Shown: positions 53,106 through 62,469, numbered from the stretch's first letter. The stretch is 64,000 nt of DNA from Galactobacillus timonensis (GCF_900240265.1 NZ_LT964739.1:1988834-2052833), one strand, 5' to 3'. Numbers and translations: made by a program. Notes: generated by a model not told the origin, from the sequence alone.

Positions 53106-54115
53106 GCGGTAGGAACGCTCCTGTCTGAGTTCATCGAAACAATACTGTTGATAATTTCGCCATTGTAAACCATGATGCTGGAAGAGCCGCCGTCAAGGTT
53201 CACCGCTACCACAGCTCCATACTGCAGCATCAGATCCTGGCAGTTTGCATAGGTTGCGCCCAGCGAGTTGGGCTGACGGCCGTCAATGATCAGCAGCAGC
53301 ACGGCACCATCCGCACGCTGACCGATGACGGTACGCGGATTAATGCCGCCGCCGGTTCCGGTAATCGGAAGGGCATGACCATCATAGACAAGGACCGGGC
53401 CGAAGGTGACCGCATCGACCAGACCCCATTCCAGAGCCTGGGCACCCGTCATATCGCCGGCAATCAGATGATGCTCGGCATTGAAGCCGGCAACCGTGCC
53501 CCAGGTCGTTTCTGTTCCTGCGACGAGCTGCCCGTCCTTGATCACGATGCCCTGGGGAATGGAACCATCGCCCTGACCGTTAGGGTCATCGAAGCCGCCG
53601 GCATTGATTCCGGCAACGGCGCCGTCCGCCTGCACATAGTCCAGGACACTGTAACCCTGGGTTGGATCCTCCATCAGCAGATTGACGCCCAGATCGATGC
53701 GGCTCGGATCGCGGACGATCATCAGCTTTCCCTTATAGGTAGAGCCCTGAATGTCGATGATTTCAAGGTCATCCTTCTCATCTTCCGGAATGTTGAATTC
53801 CGTAGTATCATCGTCGCTCACATTGGCATCGACGGAAATGACCTGGTTCTTCGACAGCATCTGCTGGATTTCTTCATCCGTAAACATGAAGTTGATCACG
53901 GCCCGTCCGCGGCGCGTTTCCCACATTGTCGTTACGACCATATCGGAAAAGGTCTGGGAAGGGCCCTTCAGGACGATCAGCAGCGCAATATATCCTGTCA
54001 GTCCAAGCGTCAGCGCCTCTACGAGAATCAGAATCAGCGTCTGATGCCCGAAGCGCTTGAGACGGGTTTTGAGATGGACTTTCTTCTTTTTTCCCTTTTT
54101 TTTCTGGTTCGACAT
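53090..54115 (-). CDS. Phosphodiester glycosidase (NAGPA domain), membrane-anchored
   Basis: A protein of 341 residues. Very basic start (KKKGKKKKVHLKTRLKRFG), one membrane helix (about 24-48), then an extracellular NAGPA/DUF2233 domain: VAGINAGGFD, GQLVAGTETTWGTVAGF, GGGINPRTVIGQRADGAV, LLIIDGRQPNSLG, and VNLDGGSSSIMVYNG. The family cleaves sugar-phosphate diesters such as GlcNAc-1-phosphodiester on proteins or wall polymers. A role in trimming teichoic-acid-like polymers outside the cell is an inference from the LTA and polysaccharide genes nearby. Confidence 0.88.
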   Translation of the reverse strand: MSNQKKKGKKKKVHLKTRLKRFGHQTLILILVEALTLGLTGYIALLIVLKGPSQTFSDMVVTTMWETRRGRAVINFMFTDEEIQQMLSKNQVISVDANVSDDDTTEFNIPEDEKDDLEIIDIQGSTYKGKLMIVRDPSRIDLGVNLLMEDPTQGYSVLDYVQADGAVAGINAGGFDDPNGQGDGSIPQGIVIKDGQLVAGTETTWGTVAGFNAEHHLIAGDMTGAQALEWGLVDAVTFGPVLVYDGHALPITGTGGGINPRTVIGQRADGAVLLLIIDGRQPNSLGATYANCQDLMLQYGAVVAVNLDGGSSSIMVYNGEIINSIVSMNSDRSVPTAWLVK

Positions 54116-54247
54116 TTATTCTCCGATCGGCAAAGAATACGCCGTCTGAATCAGCGGTATTATACCATTCACGCTCTGAGCAAAATATTTGTATTCCTTA
54201 AGAGGGGATGAAATAATCATGCTATACCTGAACAGGAGGAATAAATC

Positions 54248-54562
54248 ATGGTAGAAAAGATTGAATCGGAAGCTGCTTATGATGCAGTTCTTGCCAATAA
54301 CGGCAGCGTATTTGTGGATTTCTATGCAGACTGGTGCGGACCCTGCAAGATGGTCGGACCGGTTGTCGACAAGATTTCGGACACGGTAGCGAGCGTAAAG
54401 TTCGTCAAGGTCAACGTAGATGACTTCCCTGAAATTGCTCAGCGCTATGGCATTATGTCGATCCCGACGCTGATCGCCTTCAAGAATGGTCAGCCGGTTG
54501 ATCAGATCCTCGGCTTCCATCCGGAAGAAGAGCTGCGTGCTCTGATCGCCAAGATCGCCTGA
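54248..54562 (+). CDS. trxA: Thioredoxin
   Basis: General protein disulfide reductase. It has 104 residues with the active site ADWCGPCKM (Cys30, Cys33), the cis-Pro in MSIPTLIAFKNG, and standard length. ACAGGAGGAATAAATC precedes the ATG. It is monocistronic, between the divergent NAGPA gene and its own terminator. Confidence 0.97.
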   Translation: MVEKIESEAAYDAVLANNGSVFVDFYADWCGPCKMVGPVVDKISDTVASVKFVKVNVDDFPEIAQRYGIMSIPTLIAFKNGQPVDQILGFHPEEELRALIAKIA

Positions 54563-54585
54563 GTGATTATTGATCAGGTTCATCC

Positions 54586-54609
54586 GCCCGGAATATCCGG
54601 GCTTTTTTT
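54586..54609 (+). terminator. Rho-independent terminator of trxA
   Basis: GCCCGG (54586-54591) and CCGGGC (54597-54602) with loop AATAT, followed by seven T. Confidence 0.92.
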
Positions 54610-54677
54610 GTACATGAAAAGTTTCTGGACAGATTCCACTTTTCAGGAAATCTTCACATGCCAAAGTATTTGAATTT

Positions 54678-54707
54678 TTGTATTCATGATGGAATGAACA
54701 ATAATAC
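54678..54707 (+). promoter_or_regulatory. Possible promoter of the dehydrogenase remnant
   Basis: TTGTAT (54678-54683), 18 bases, TAATAC (54702-54707), then AGGAGG and the ATG at 54737. The expression signals look retained although the gene is deleted. Confidence 0.4.
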
Positions 54708-54736
54708 AGTTCAAACGAACAGGAGGAATCAGATCA

Positions 54737-54877
54737 ATGACACGGATCGGAATCATCGGCAAAGACGGGGCCGAAAAGGTGATGGAGCTTCCGTTGAATG
54801 AAGAGGAGAAGACGAAATTCCATGCCTGCGCCTCCAGTATCCGGGCAACCATGGATATTGCCGATCATCTTGCCTGA
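54737..54877 (+). pseudogene. Internally deleted L-lactate dehydrogenase-like remnant
   Basis: A 46-codon frame with its own AGGAGG ribosome site. The first eight residues, MTRIGIIG, look like the beginning of a lactate/malate dehydrogenase Rossmann fold. The following KDGAEKVMELPLNEEEKTKF and HACASSIRATMDIADHLA look like the extreme C-terminal helix of an L-lactate dehydrogenase. About 270 codons would be missing in frame between them. An alternative is a genuine small protein derived from this sequence. Confidence 0.6.
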
Positions 54878-54935
54878 TTGATTCTGTGTCGCCTCCTGCC
54901 TATTCCTGTATGATGAAGGCAGCAGGAGTTTCACT

Positions 54936-55892
54936 ATGGTCAGATACGGAATCCTTGGGGCAGGGAAGATTGCCCACCGCTTTGCGGATTCATTGCGCCT
55001 GGAAGGCGATGAGCTTTACGCCATCAGCGGGCGAAACGAAGAAAAGCTCAATGCCTTTGCCCGGGAACATCCATGTCAGAAGATCTACCTTTCTCATGAA
55101 GAACTGATCGAAGACCCTAATATCGAAGCCGTCTATCTTTCGCTTCCGAATTTCATGCATGAAGAATGGGCGTGCCGTGCCATGCGGCAGAAAAAAGCAG
55201 TACTCTGCGAAAAGCCGGCCGCAATCAACGAATCAGAAATGCGTAAGATCCGGGCCGTTTCCCAACAGAGGCTTGTTCTGTTCATGGAAGCGATGAAGTG
55301 CCGCTTTACGCCTGCCTTTACAAAAGCAGTACAGCTGCTGTCATCCGGCACAATCGGAGAGCTGAAGAACATTCTGGTACAGAACGGATCTGTTCTTGAT
55401 CCGGTACAATGCCGGGACCGTTATTATATGAAGCCGGAACTTGGCGGGGGATGTTTACTGGATGTTGGCTGCTATGGCGTCAGCTGGCTTCAGACCTATC
55501 TTGGCAATGACCTTCAGGTCATTGAATCACAGGTGCATCAGGGTACGGTAGATCTTTATGTCGATGCCCGGATGGAAGGAAACGGGATCGGGGGCCGGCT
55601 GATCTGTGCCTTTGATACAAAACTGGAATCAAAGGCTGTTTTTACCGGTACCGGTGGAACAATGGAAGTATGGCCCATGCACCGTCCGGATCATATCGCA
55701 ATCCGGAACAATGAAAAGACAGTGGAACTTTCCATTCCCTATGACGGTGACGATTTTTCCGGCGAAATCCGCCACTTTGACAATCTTCTGCGCAGTTACA
55801 CGCGGCAGAGTGATGTCATGTCACTGGCGGATTCGTGTGCATGCGCAGCCATTCTGGACCGGATACGGGCTTCGTTTCCGTCTTCGCACTGA
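54936..55892 (+). CDS. Gfo/Idh/MocA family oxidoreductase
   Basis: NAD(P)-dependent sugar or polyol dehydrogenase, 318 residues. N-terminal Rossmann VRYGILGAGKIAHRFADSL, LPNFMHEEW, and the hallmark VLCEKPAA with the catalytic Lys. The C-terminal domain has LGGGCLLDVGCYGVSWLQ with the active-site Asp/His-position region (Cys-Tyr here rather than Ile-His). GCAGGAG is before the ATG. The substrate is unknown; the nearest characterised relatives act on trans-dihydrodiols or glucose-fructose. Confidence 0.9.
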   Translation: MVRYGILGAGKIAHRFADSLRLEGDELYAISGRNEEKLNAFAREHPCQKIYLSHEELIEDPNIEAVYLSLPNFMHEEWACRAMRQKKAVLCEKPAAINESEMRKIRAVSQQRLVLFMEAMKCRFTPAFTKAVQLLSSGTIGELKNILVQNGSVLDPVQCRDRYYMKPELGGGCLLDVGCYGVSWLQTYLGNDLQVIESQVHQGTVDLYVDARMEGNGIGGRLICAFDTKLESKAVFTGTGGTMEVWPMHRPDHIAIRNNEKTVELSIPYDGDDFSGEIRHFDNLLRSYTRQSDVMSLADSCACAAILDRIRASFPSSH

Positions 55893-56047
55893 AGCAGGTT
55901 TTTCAACGATCCTGTACGGATCAGTGGACATCAGCCTGACTGAATTCCCATTAGCTGCACAAGAAAAAAATGACTTCTGATGTATATAATATCGTTATTG
56001 GTTTTTGTGATTTTTGATCTGATCTTTACATGGGGAAGGGGAACCTG

Positions 56048-57955
56048 ATGAAAAAGCGGCGGAGAAGGTTAATGGTGATCGAGCTGATCTATACGGTGGT
56101 TCTGCTCGTTTTCTGGCTGATTCTGATGCATTATTATGCGCCGTTAACGACATATTCAATTCCGCTGTTTGCGGCCTTCTTTGCCGGAGCGCTTCTTTTG
56201 ATCTGGTTTTTGGGACCGGCGTTTTCCCGCTGGCTGCTTTTGGTGTACGGCGGTATCTTTACGGCCTATGTTGTTTCGCAGACCTGCTATTTCCGGGCGT
56301 TCAAATCGTATTACCGCTGGAATACGGTCAAGGATCTTGCCTCTGAAGTGACGAAAGCTGCCGACAGTGCTGCTGCCTTTGTTCAGAAGCAGGATCTTGT
56401 CTTTCTAATTGGCTTTCTTGCGATTCAGATTGTCTTCATTGTTCTGTTCTTCCGCTTTGAAAAAGGAGCCTACCGCTGGAACAAGACCTGGAAGTTCCGT
56501 CTTGTGTGCCTGGTCGTTTCAATTGCGCTGGGAGCAGGGAGTTTAACGGTATACAAAAAGAAGATCGGCGCGCTGGCAACGGATGACGGCGATTCCATGT
56601 ACCTGTCGGATTCCTATCTTTATGAGAGGCTTCCGAATTCTCTGCAGGTCGTCAGCCGCTTTGGGCTATTGCCCTATGCAGTGCGGGATACGCAGTTGTT
56701 TCTGAACGGGTCGGATACGGATTCCATCGAAACAATGCGCAGCGATGTTGAATCCTTCCTTGCCCTGCGACCGGACCAGGAGACCAATGACTATACAGGT
56801 ATGTTTGCCGGTAAAAATGCCTTCTTCATTCAGGCGGAGTCGTATAACCGGGCGGCGCTGGATCCGGATCTGACACCGAATCTCTGGAAGATGTATTCCA
56901 ACGGTCTGCGCATCCAGGGCTTTAACACACCTGCCCTGCAGGGTTCTACCAGTGATACGGAGTTCATGGCCAATGTGTCTCTGATTCCCAACGGAGAGGG
57001 ACATGCGGCCTGCTACGAGTATTCGTACAACACCTATCCGACGGCGCTTGCTCGAATGTTCCAGGAGAACGGCTACGGCACCACGGCCTATCACAACAAT
57101 TACGGGGAATATTACAACCGCAAGCAGACCATGATCCAGTACGGCTACGATTCCTTCCTTGACTGTACGGATATGGGACTGAGTGATGCGTCTTCGGATA
57201 CAGCGGTCATGCAGGTGATGCAGTACATGTACGATGCCAGCAGTGAGCCGTTCATGGGATACTGGATTTCCTACAGCGGCCATCAGCCCTATACGCTGGA
57301 TGCGGTCGGCGTGACGGAAGAAAATGTCACCAGGGTACGTGAAAAATATCCGGATCTTCAGGATGACTATGTTTCCTATCTGGCCAAGAACATGGATCTG
57401 GACCAGGCCATCGGCATGCTGGAAGACAAGCTGCAGCAGGCGGGTCTTCTGGATGACACGGTATTCATTGTCTTCGGCGATCATGAAGCGAAGGAACTTG
57501 ATTTCTGGGGCGACAGCCCGTTCTATAAGCAGACCGGAATCACAGCCGAAGACTACTATCGCTACACGGATCTTTATTTCTACTGCAGCGATATGGAAAC
57601 GGGAAGGGAGTATGACAAGGTCGCGACGACACTGGATCTGGTTCCGACGGTTGCCAATCTCTGGGGCTTTACGATCGATACACATCAGATTCTTGGCCGC
57701 GACATCTTTGATTCGGACTATACCGGCTTCTTCTTCAGTCTCTGGGATGCGTGGAAGACGGACCATTATTCCTGGGATTTTGTCAATGACAGGTACACAT
57801 TCTTCGACAATTATGATCCGGAGCTTGCGCGTCAGGAGATGATGTACGGCATGGAGGAGGAGCGGATTTCGCTGGAGCTGCTGAAGTGCGATTATTTCGG
57901 CAACGGGGCGGGAATCGGCGAATATGAAAAGCATCCAATCAATGAAGCATGGTAA
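56048..57955 (+). CDS. LTA synthase-like membrane sulfatase
   Basis: Lipoteichoic-acid synthase-type phosphoglycerol transferase. 635 residues from ATG 56048 (AAGGGG six bases upstream; ATG 56030 overlaps that site). Five membrane helices in the first about 190 residues are followed by an extracellular sulfatase domain. That domain has LQGSTSDTEF with the nucleophile Thr (about 301), SGHQPYT, and FGDHEAK with metal-binding Asp/His. The domain plan is that of LtaS, though the sequence is diverged, so it may add phosphoglycerol to a different glycan. It overlaps or adjoins the glycosyltransferase gene. Confidence 0.88.
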   Translation: MKKRRRRLMVIELIYTVVLLVFWLILMHYYAPLTTYSIPLFAAFFAGALLLIWFLGPAFSRWLLLVYGGIFTAYVVSQTCYFRAFKSYYRWNTVKDLASEVTKAADSAAAFVQKQDLVFLIGFLAIQIVFIVLFFRFEKGAYRWNKTWKFRLVCLVVSIALGAGSLTVYKKKIGALATDDGDSMYLSDSYLYERLPNSLQVVSRFGLLPYAVRDTQLFLNGSDTDSIETMRSDVESFLALRPDQETNDYTGMFAGKNAFFIQAESYNRAALDPDLTPNLWKMYSNGLRIQGFNTPALQGSTSDTEFMANVSLIPNGEGHAACYEYSYNTYPTALARMFQENGYGTTAYHNNYGEYYNRKQTMIQYGYDSFLDCTDMGLSDASSDTAVMQVMQYMYDASSEPFMGYWISYSGHQPYTLDAVGVTEENVTRVREKYPDLQDDYVSYLAKNMDLDQAIGMLEDKLQQAGLLDDTVFIVFGDHEAKELDFWGDSPFYKQTGITAEDYYRYTDLYFYCSDMETGREYDKVATTLDLVPTVANLWGFTIDTHQILGRDIFDSDYTGFFFSLWDAWKTDHYSWDFVNDRYTFFDNYDPELARQEMMYGMEEERISLELLKCDYFGNGAGIGEYEKHPINEAW

Positions 57956-57956
57956 G

Positions 57957-58874
57957 ATGTTGGAAATGACAGATTCCAGGAAAAAAGTTGCCGTTCTGAT
58001 TCCCTGCTACAACGAGGAGCTGACCATCAAAAGCGTCATCGATGATTTTCATGCGGTTCTTCCCGAAGCGGAAATCTATGTCTATGACAATAACTGCAGC
58101 GACCGTACGGCTGAAATTGCGAAAGCCGCGGGTGCCATCGTCCGCAAAGAGACAAGGCAGGGAAAGGGAAACGTTGTACGTTCCATGTTCCGGCAGATTG
58201 ATGCGGATGCCTATGTGCTTGTGGATGGTGATAATACCTATCCGGCGGAAGAAATTGACCGTCTTCTCAAGCCTGTCCTGGAAGACGATGTTGACATGGC
58301 GATCGGCGATCGTCTGAGCAACGGTACCTACTACTCTGAAAACAAGCGGCCGTTTCATCAGTTTGGAAACAATCTGGTACGGGATCTGATCAACCGTCTG
58401 TTTCATGGCAGTATTCACGACATCATGACCGGCTACCGGGTGTTCAGCCGCCGCTTTGTCAAGTGTATGCCGGTGCGGTCGGAAGGCTTTCAGATTGAAA
58501 CCGAGATGACGGTATTTGCGCTGGTGATGCGGATGAAGATCTGTGAAGAGCCGATCTCGTATCGGGACCGTCCGGCCGGTTCGTTCTCGAAGCTGAATAC
58601 GTTTCATGACGGCTTCCGCGTCCTTAAGACGCTCTTTGATCTCTACAAGGACTATCGGCCGATGTTTTTCTTCTTCTGGTTTTTCGTGGTTCTCTTTGGG
58701 GCCGGTATCATTCTTCTGCACACGAGGCTTCAGGCCGCGGGTCTGGTCATTACCATTGCAGCCATATCCCTGATGGCGACAGGCATTGTCCTTGACTCCG
58801 TCAAGAATCTGAAGATCCAGTACCTTGAAGAAGTGCTGAATCAGTACGATGAGAGCCATTCGGATTTCGATTGA
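57957..58874 (+). CDS. DPM1/CsbB-like polyprenyl-phosphate glycosyltransferase
   Basis: About 305 residues. GT2 domain with VAVLIPCYNEELTIKSVIDD, VYDNNCSDRT, LVDGDNTYPAEEID (metal-binding DGD) and MTGYRVFSRRFVK. Two C-terminal membrane helices follow (about 235-285), like CsbB/GtrB enzymes that load a sugar on undecaprenyl phosphate. Starts at 57924, 57942, 57957 and 57966 are all in frame and none has a strong ribosome site; 57957 is a compromise. The next gene overlaps its end by 26 bases. Confidence 0.85.
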   Translation: MLEMTDSRKKVAVLIPCYNEELTIKSVIDDFHAVLPEAEIYVYDNNCSDRTAEIAKAAGAIVRKETRQGKGNVVRSMFRQIDADAYVLVDGDNTYPAEEIDRLLKPVLEDDVDMAIGDRLSNGTYYSENKRPFHQFGNNLVRDLINRLFHGSIHDIMTGYRVFSRRFVKCMPVRSEGFQIETEMTVFALVMRMKICEEPISYRDRPAGSFSKLNTFHDGFRVLKTLFDLYKDYRPMFFFFWFFVVLFGAGIILLHTRLQAAGLVITIAAISLMATGIVLDSVKNLKIQYLEEVLNQYDESHSDFD

Positions 58875-60924
58875 TAAAGTTATGAAATGGATATTTATTC
58901 TCAGCATCGTCGCGATCATCCTGTTTGAAGGGATGGGAACTGCTGTTCTTGCGCGGCTTCATATTGCCAGCGGCCGTTTCAGTGCCCCTTATGGTGCGGC
59001 GGTTTTTCTGGCGCTCTGTGCGATCGGCTATTATCCGATTCAGCTGGTTCACGGGTCCTTTCTGTGGATTCAGATCATCACGGCTCTGGTTGCGCTGTCT
59101 GCTGTTGGCTGTACCATCCGCCACTGGCGCGATGTGGTCTATGAATTTTCGCGGAAGGAAATCTGGATCATCATCGTTTCGCTGATCGTTTTTCTGGCGG
59201 TTCTTTACCAGTGCCATCCGGATCTTGAATATTCGGATGCGCCGATGTATCTGAACAACATTGCCCAGAACATTCATAATCCGCAGATTAATCTCTTCAA
59301 TCTCTATACGGGAAAGACGGGTGCGGAATGGGATGCGCTGTACCTTTACCAGGGCTATTATCAGCTCGTTTCGGTGTATGCCTCCATCCTTCTGGATCTG
59401 AAATCAATCCCCGTCCTCAAATCCGTCATCTGGGGTATTGGCACCATTTACAATGTCCTGGCAGCGATGCTGGTGGTGAATATTGTCAAGAAGCTGGATA
59501 TTTCCAAGCGCTGGCAGAAGATTGTTCTGCTTGTGTTTGCGCTGTTCTATCTGAATTTCTACTATTGGCGGATCATTGATGCCTACTATGGAAACACGTG
59601 GCGCAGTTTCTTCATCACGATGCTGATGTTCCTGATCTATCGCTGGCTGGCCGGTGATTTCCGCGACTCTTCGGCGCGCTGGATTCTTGCGCTGGTGTCG
59701 TTTGCCGGCATCGCTTCCTCAAGTTCCTATCTGCCGGTGTCTTTTGCGGCGCTGTCGATTTTTGCAATGTATCTTTGTTTTCTTCGGCGGGACAATGTGT
59801 TCTACAACCTTTCGTGGATTGTTCTGCCGCTGGTCATTTATGCGTGCATTCTTCTGCATCGCACCCATCCTGCGGCAGGCATCGGTCTGGCCCTGATTTT
59901 CCTTGTCTACTACTGCTTTTCACAGAAGGATCGGGTTCAGGATGTTCTGGTCAGAGTGGATGACTGGTTTGCAAGACATGCGAAGCTGCTGTTTGTCTTT
60001 GTTCTGCCGCTATTGCTGATGGGATACAGTCTCTACATGCACATTGCGGATCCGGACTATCTCTATGACTATGAATATTTCTTCCGCAACCATCAGGACG
60101 TGGACATGGTCAAGGATTATTTCTTTGTCTATTCCAACTGGGCTGACAATCTGATCAATGTTCTGCGCTGGGGCGGCGTGGTTCTGGTATGCCGCAATGC
60201 CCTGACGTCGGATGAGCGTTATCTTCGCTTCAACTTCCTGATGATGATCGTGATTTTCATGAATCCGCTGTGTACGCCGACAATCGCAAAGTTCCTTGCG
60301 AGCAACGTATTCTACCGGATCTGGGAAGTGATGTTCAATCCGTTTACGGAGCTGTATCTGCTTGGAGCGTGGATGAAGGCCGGCGAAAAAAAGAAGTGGC
60401 TTCCGGCGGCTGTCTCCTCGGTTTTGGTCCTTGTGACTGTTTACAGCAATGTTGAGGCATTGCGTGCCAATCGCAGCTATCAGTACGGTTTCTATGTGGA
60501 AAACAAGGAATTCTATGATCCCCTGAGCAAGATTGAGCCGGAGTCCGAGGAAATGTTCAAGGTCCTCAAGAGTGAACTCGACAGCCGGCAGTGGAGCGAT
60601 CAGCCCGTCGTTATTTCGCAGGCCGAAGGAATGCGGGTCTATCTTCCCGATGTCTATCAGCCCATTACGGCGCGTGATACCTACTATCCTTCCACACGGA
60701 TCGATCAGGATCTCTATGAGATCTGCCGCCGCCATCACCCCTGGGACAGTGACAGCGGGCAGGAAGAAGTTGATTATTCCAAAACGCAATCACTGTTCAA
60801 AAAGTACGGGATCCAGTATGCGATTGTCCGCTATTGGGAAAATCCGGAGCTGGACGGGCAGCTGGCATCGTTTGCAGAAAACATCTATACAACCGAATGT
60901 CTGAAGCTGTATCGGATTCAATAG
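58849..60924 (+). CDS. GT-C-like polytopic membrane protein (DUF6077-like)
   Basis: A protein of 691 residues with about 12-13 membrane helices. After helix 4 the loop HPDLEYSDAPMYLNNIAQ contains acidic residues where GT-C glycosyltransferases bind their lipid-linked donor. A soluble tail from about residue 560 ends the protein. It would use polyprenyl-phosphate sugar made by the preceding enzyme and transfer it outside, perhaps to the polymer made by the LtaS-like protein. The start is ATG 58849 or ATG 58882. Its natural terminator was cut by the IS4 insertion. Confidence 0.75.
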   Translation: MRAIRISIDKVMKWIFILSIVAIILFEGMGTAVLARLHIASGRFSAPYGAAVFLALCAIGYYPIQLVHGSFLWIQIITALVALSAVGCTIRHWRDVVYEFSRKEIWIIIVSLIVFLAVLYQCHPDLEYSDAPMYLNNIAQNIHNPQINLFNLYTGKTGAEWDALYLYQGYYQLVSVYASILLDLKSIPVLKSVIWGIGTIYNVLAAMLVVNIVKKLDISKRWQKIVLLVFALFYLNFYYWRIIDAYYGNTWRSFFITMLMFLIYRWLAGDFRDSSARWILALVSFAGIASSSSYLPVSFAALSIFAMYLCFLRRDNVFYNLSWIVLPLVIYACILLHRTHPAAGIGLALIFLVYYCFSQKDRVQDVLVRVDDWFARHAKLLFVFVLPLLLMGYSLYMHIADPDYLYDYEYFFRNHQDVDMVKDYFFVYSNWADNLINVLRWGGVVLVCRNALTSDERYLRFNFLMMIVIFMNPLCTPTIAKFLASNVFYRIWEVMFNPFTELYLLGAWMKAGEKKKWLPAAVSSVLVLVTVYSNVEALRANRSYQYGFYVENKEFYDPLSKIEPESEEMFKVLKSELDSRQWSDQPVVISQAEGMRVYLPDVYQPITARDTYYPSTRIDQDLYEICRRHHPWDSDSGQEEVDYSKTQSLFKKYGIQYAIVRYWENPELDGQLASFAENIYTTECLKLYRIQ

Positions 60925-60933
60925 GTTTGGGAA

Positions 60934-60943
60934 GGCACAACGC
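60934..60943 (+). repeat. Target-site duplication of the IS4 element, left copy
   Basis: GGCACAACGC, identical to 62699-62708. Length suits the 10-12 bp duplications of IS4/IS231-type elements. Confidence 0.9.
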
Positions 60944-60960
60944 CAATGGCGTTAAGTTAA
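60944..60960 (+). repeat. IS4 element left inverted repeat
   Basis: CAATGGCGTTAAGTTAA, matching the complement of 62682-62698 at 13 of 17 positions, identical at both ends of the repeat. Confidence 0.85.
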
Positions 60961-61001
60961 GGGGTTGAAAAGCCCTGATATCTGTTGCGGTTGACATTCT
61001 G

Positions 61002-61045
61002 AGCCACACTGATGATTGAGATGATCAACGGTGTGGCTTTTCTTA
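61002..61045 (+). terminator. Inward-facing terminator at IS4 left end
   Basis: AGCCACAC (61002-61009) pairs with GTGTGGCT (61031-61038) and is followed by TTTCTT. It stops plus-strand transcripts that enter from the truncated-terminator side. Confidence 0.75.
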
Positions 61046-61155
61046 CGGATCGTGTGATCAAAACTGACACATTTTGCCATGACGAAAAGGACAGAGCGAT
61101 TGCCTGTCATGAAAATCGGTGGATTTAGTTTTGCGGATGTTTTATACTCTGATCG

Positions 61156-62469
61156 TTAGGCAGATCTATACGTAAACAACTTTGCGGATTGAGAACGTAT
61201 ATTTCTAACAAACGATCTTCCTGGTCTGATTGGGATCAGGAACTTTTTTATTCTGAATATCAGCTTCTCCTCATCGATATGGCCTGCAAGGTACTGCCTG
61301 ATATTTGTTACAGCAGAACTGAAATTGAATCTGTACTCATGCCTGGTATCTGACTTTTCTGACGGAACGGCTGCCACAATGAACTGACAAAGGTTATACA
61401 GAATTGTCCGTGCATAGATTTCCTGATAAAGAAACTGTCTGCTTCTGCCATGAAATCCTGTAAGACCGATGGTATATTTCAACTCGCGGAAACTTCCTTC
61501 AATGCCCCACCTTTGGTGATAAAGTTCCTTCATTACGTTGATCGGGAACTGCTCTCTTGGCAGGTTGGTAATAAGACACTCATGAGTATCCTCGGTGCTT
61601 TTGAAACGTACTGCGCGGAAATTCAGATGGTAAGATTCTTCTTCGATGGGAAGAAAACGGAAGACTTGATTGTTCATGATACGGACATATTTTTCCGGAT
61701 GCTTTTTTACTTCATTGGTCTGCAGCCGTGTGAGGATCTTTTCAAGATCAAGGTCGAATTCCTTATCCTCCAGATTCATGGTGCTGAGAATACCGTTGCT
61801 TGAGATATCTTTGACGCGAATGATGTATTTTATCTGGTTCTCAGCGAGAAATGCCATCAGCTGATATTTCTCATAACCGCGATCGGCAATATAAATGAAC
61901 TTCCCATATTTCTCCGCATTCTTTTCAAGCATTTCTTCTGCGGCATTGGGCTCATTTGATTTGGCTGCTGTATCAATCTCAATGTCGGCATAACAGCGGT
62001 TCAGAACATCGTATAACGCATTCAGATGAAGCTGATTAAAACCGCGTGCCATTCCACTTTGAATATGATAAGTTTCGCTGTCTTCTGGATTATATGGAAT
62101 ATTGATATCGGAGCCGTCGGAAGCGAGAAGTCGATATCCCTGAAACCGATTGTTGACGTTAATACTGTCAGTGAATAAAGTGAATACCCGATACAGCGCC
62201 CGGGGATCCAATTTCCGCCGCTGTTGAATGACAGCAGAAACAGATGGAGGGACCACCATATCAGTGAAATAATCTCCGATCTCAGAAGATAATGATTTGG
62301 ATTGGAACTGGATCAGGAATTTCATGAGTTCTTCCGGCGGCAGCTTACGCTTGCGGGTGAAATCAAACCCAGGAGATTTGCAGTAGCAGCCAATAGAAGA
62401 AGACACATAGTTGATCGCATCATTGAGATGCTTATGAACAGCGCCCAGCGAATAGAGATAGGAAACCAT
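61156..62469 (-). CDS. IS4-family transposase
   Basis: A DDE transposase of 437 residues, intact. Asp118 (LLASDGSDI), Asp196 (YIADRGYEKY) and Glu324 form the triad, and YHQRWGIEGSFRELK fits the YREK signature of IS4 exactly (Tyr-2-Arg-3-Glu-6-Lys). It starts at ATG 62469 with AGGGGG about 11 bases upstream. There is no sign of frameshift or decay, so the element may be active. Confidence 0.95.
   Translation of the reverse strand: MVSYLYSLGAVHKHLNDAINYVSSSIGCYCKSPGFDFTRKRKLPPEELMKFLIQFQSKSLSSEIGDYFTDMVVPPSVSAVIQQRRKLDPRALYRVFTLFTDSINVNNRFQGYRLLASDGSDINIPYNPEDSETYHIQSGMARGFNQLHLNALYDVLNRCYADIEIDTAAKSNEPNAAEEMLEKNAEKYGKFIYIADRGYEKYQLMAFLAENQIKYIIRVKDISSNGILSTMNLEDKEFDLDLEKILTRLQTNEVKKHPEKYVRIMNNQVFRFLPIEEESYHLNFRAVRFKSTEDTHECLITNLPREQFPINVMKELYHQRWGIEGSFRELKYTIGLTGFHGRSRQFLYQEIYARTILYNLCQFIVAAVPSEKSDTRHEYRFNFSSAVTNIRQYLAGHIDEEKLIFRIKKFLIPIRPGRSFVRNIRSQSAKLFTYRSA

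Noticed and set aside
51924..53168. 414-codon plus-strand frame over the NTF2-like gene
   Set aside because: Antisense shadow; the minus-strand gene has a membrane anchor, an overlap with NAGPA and a shared terminator.
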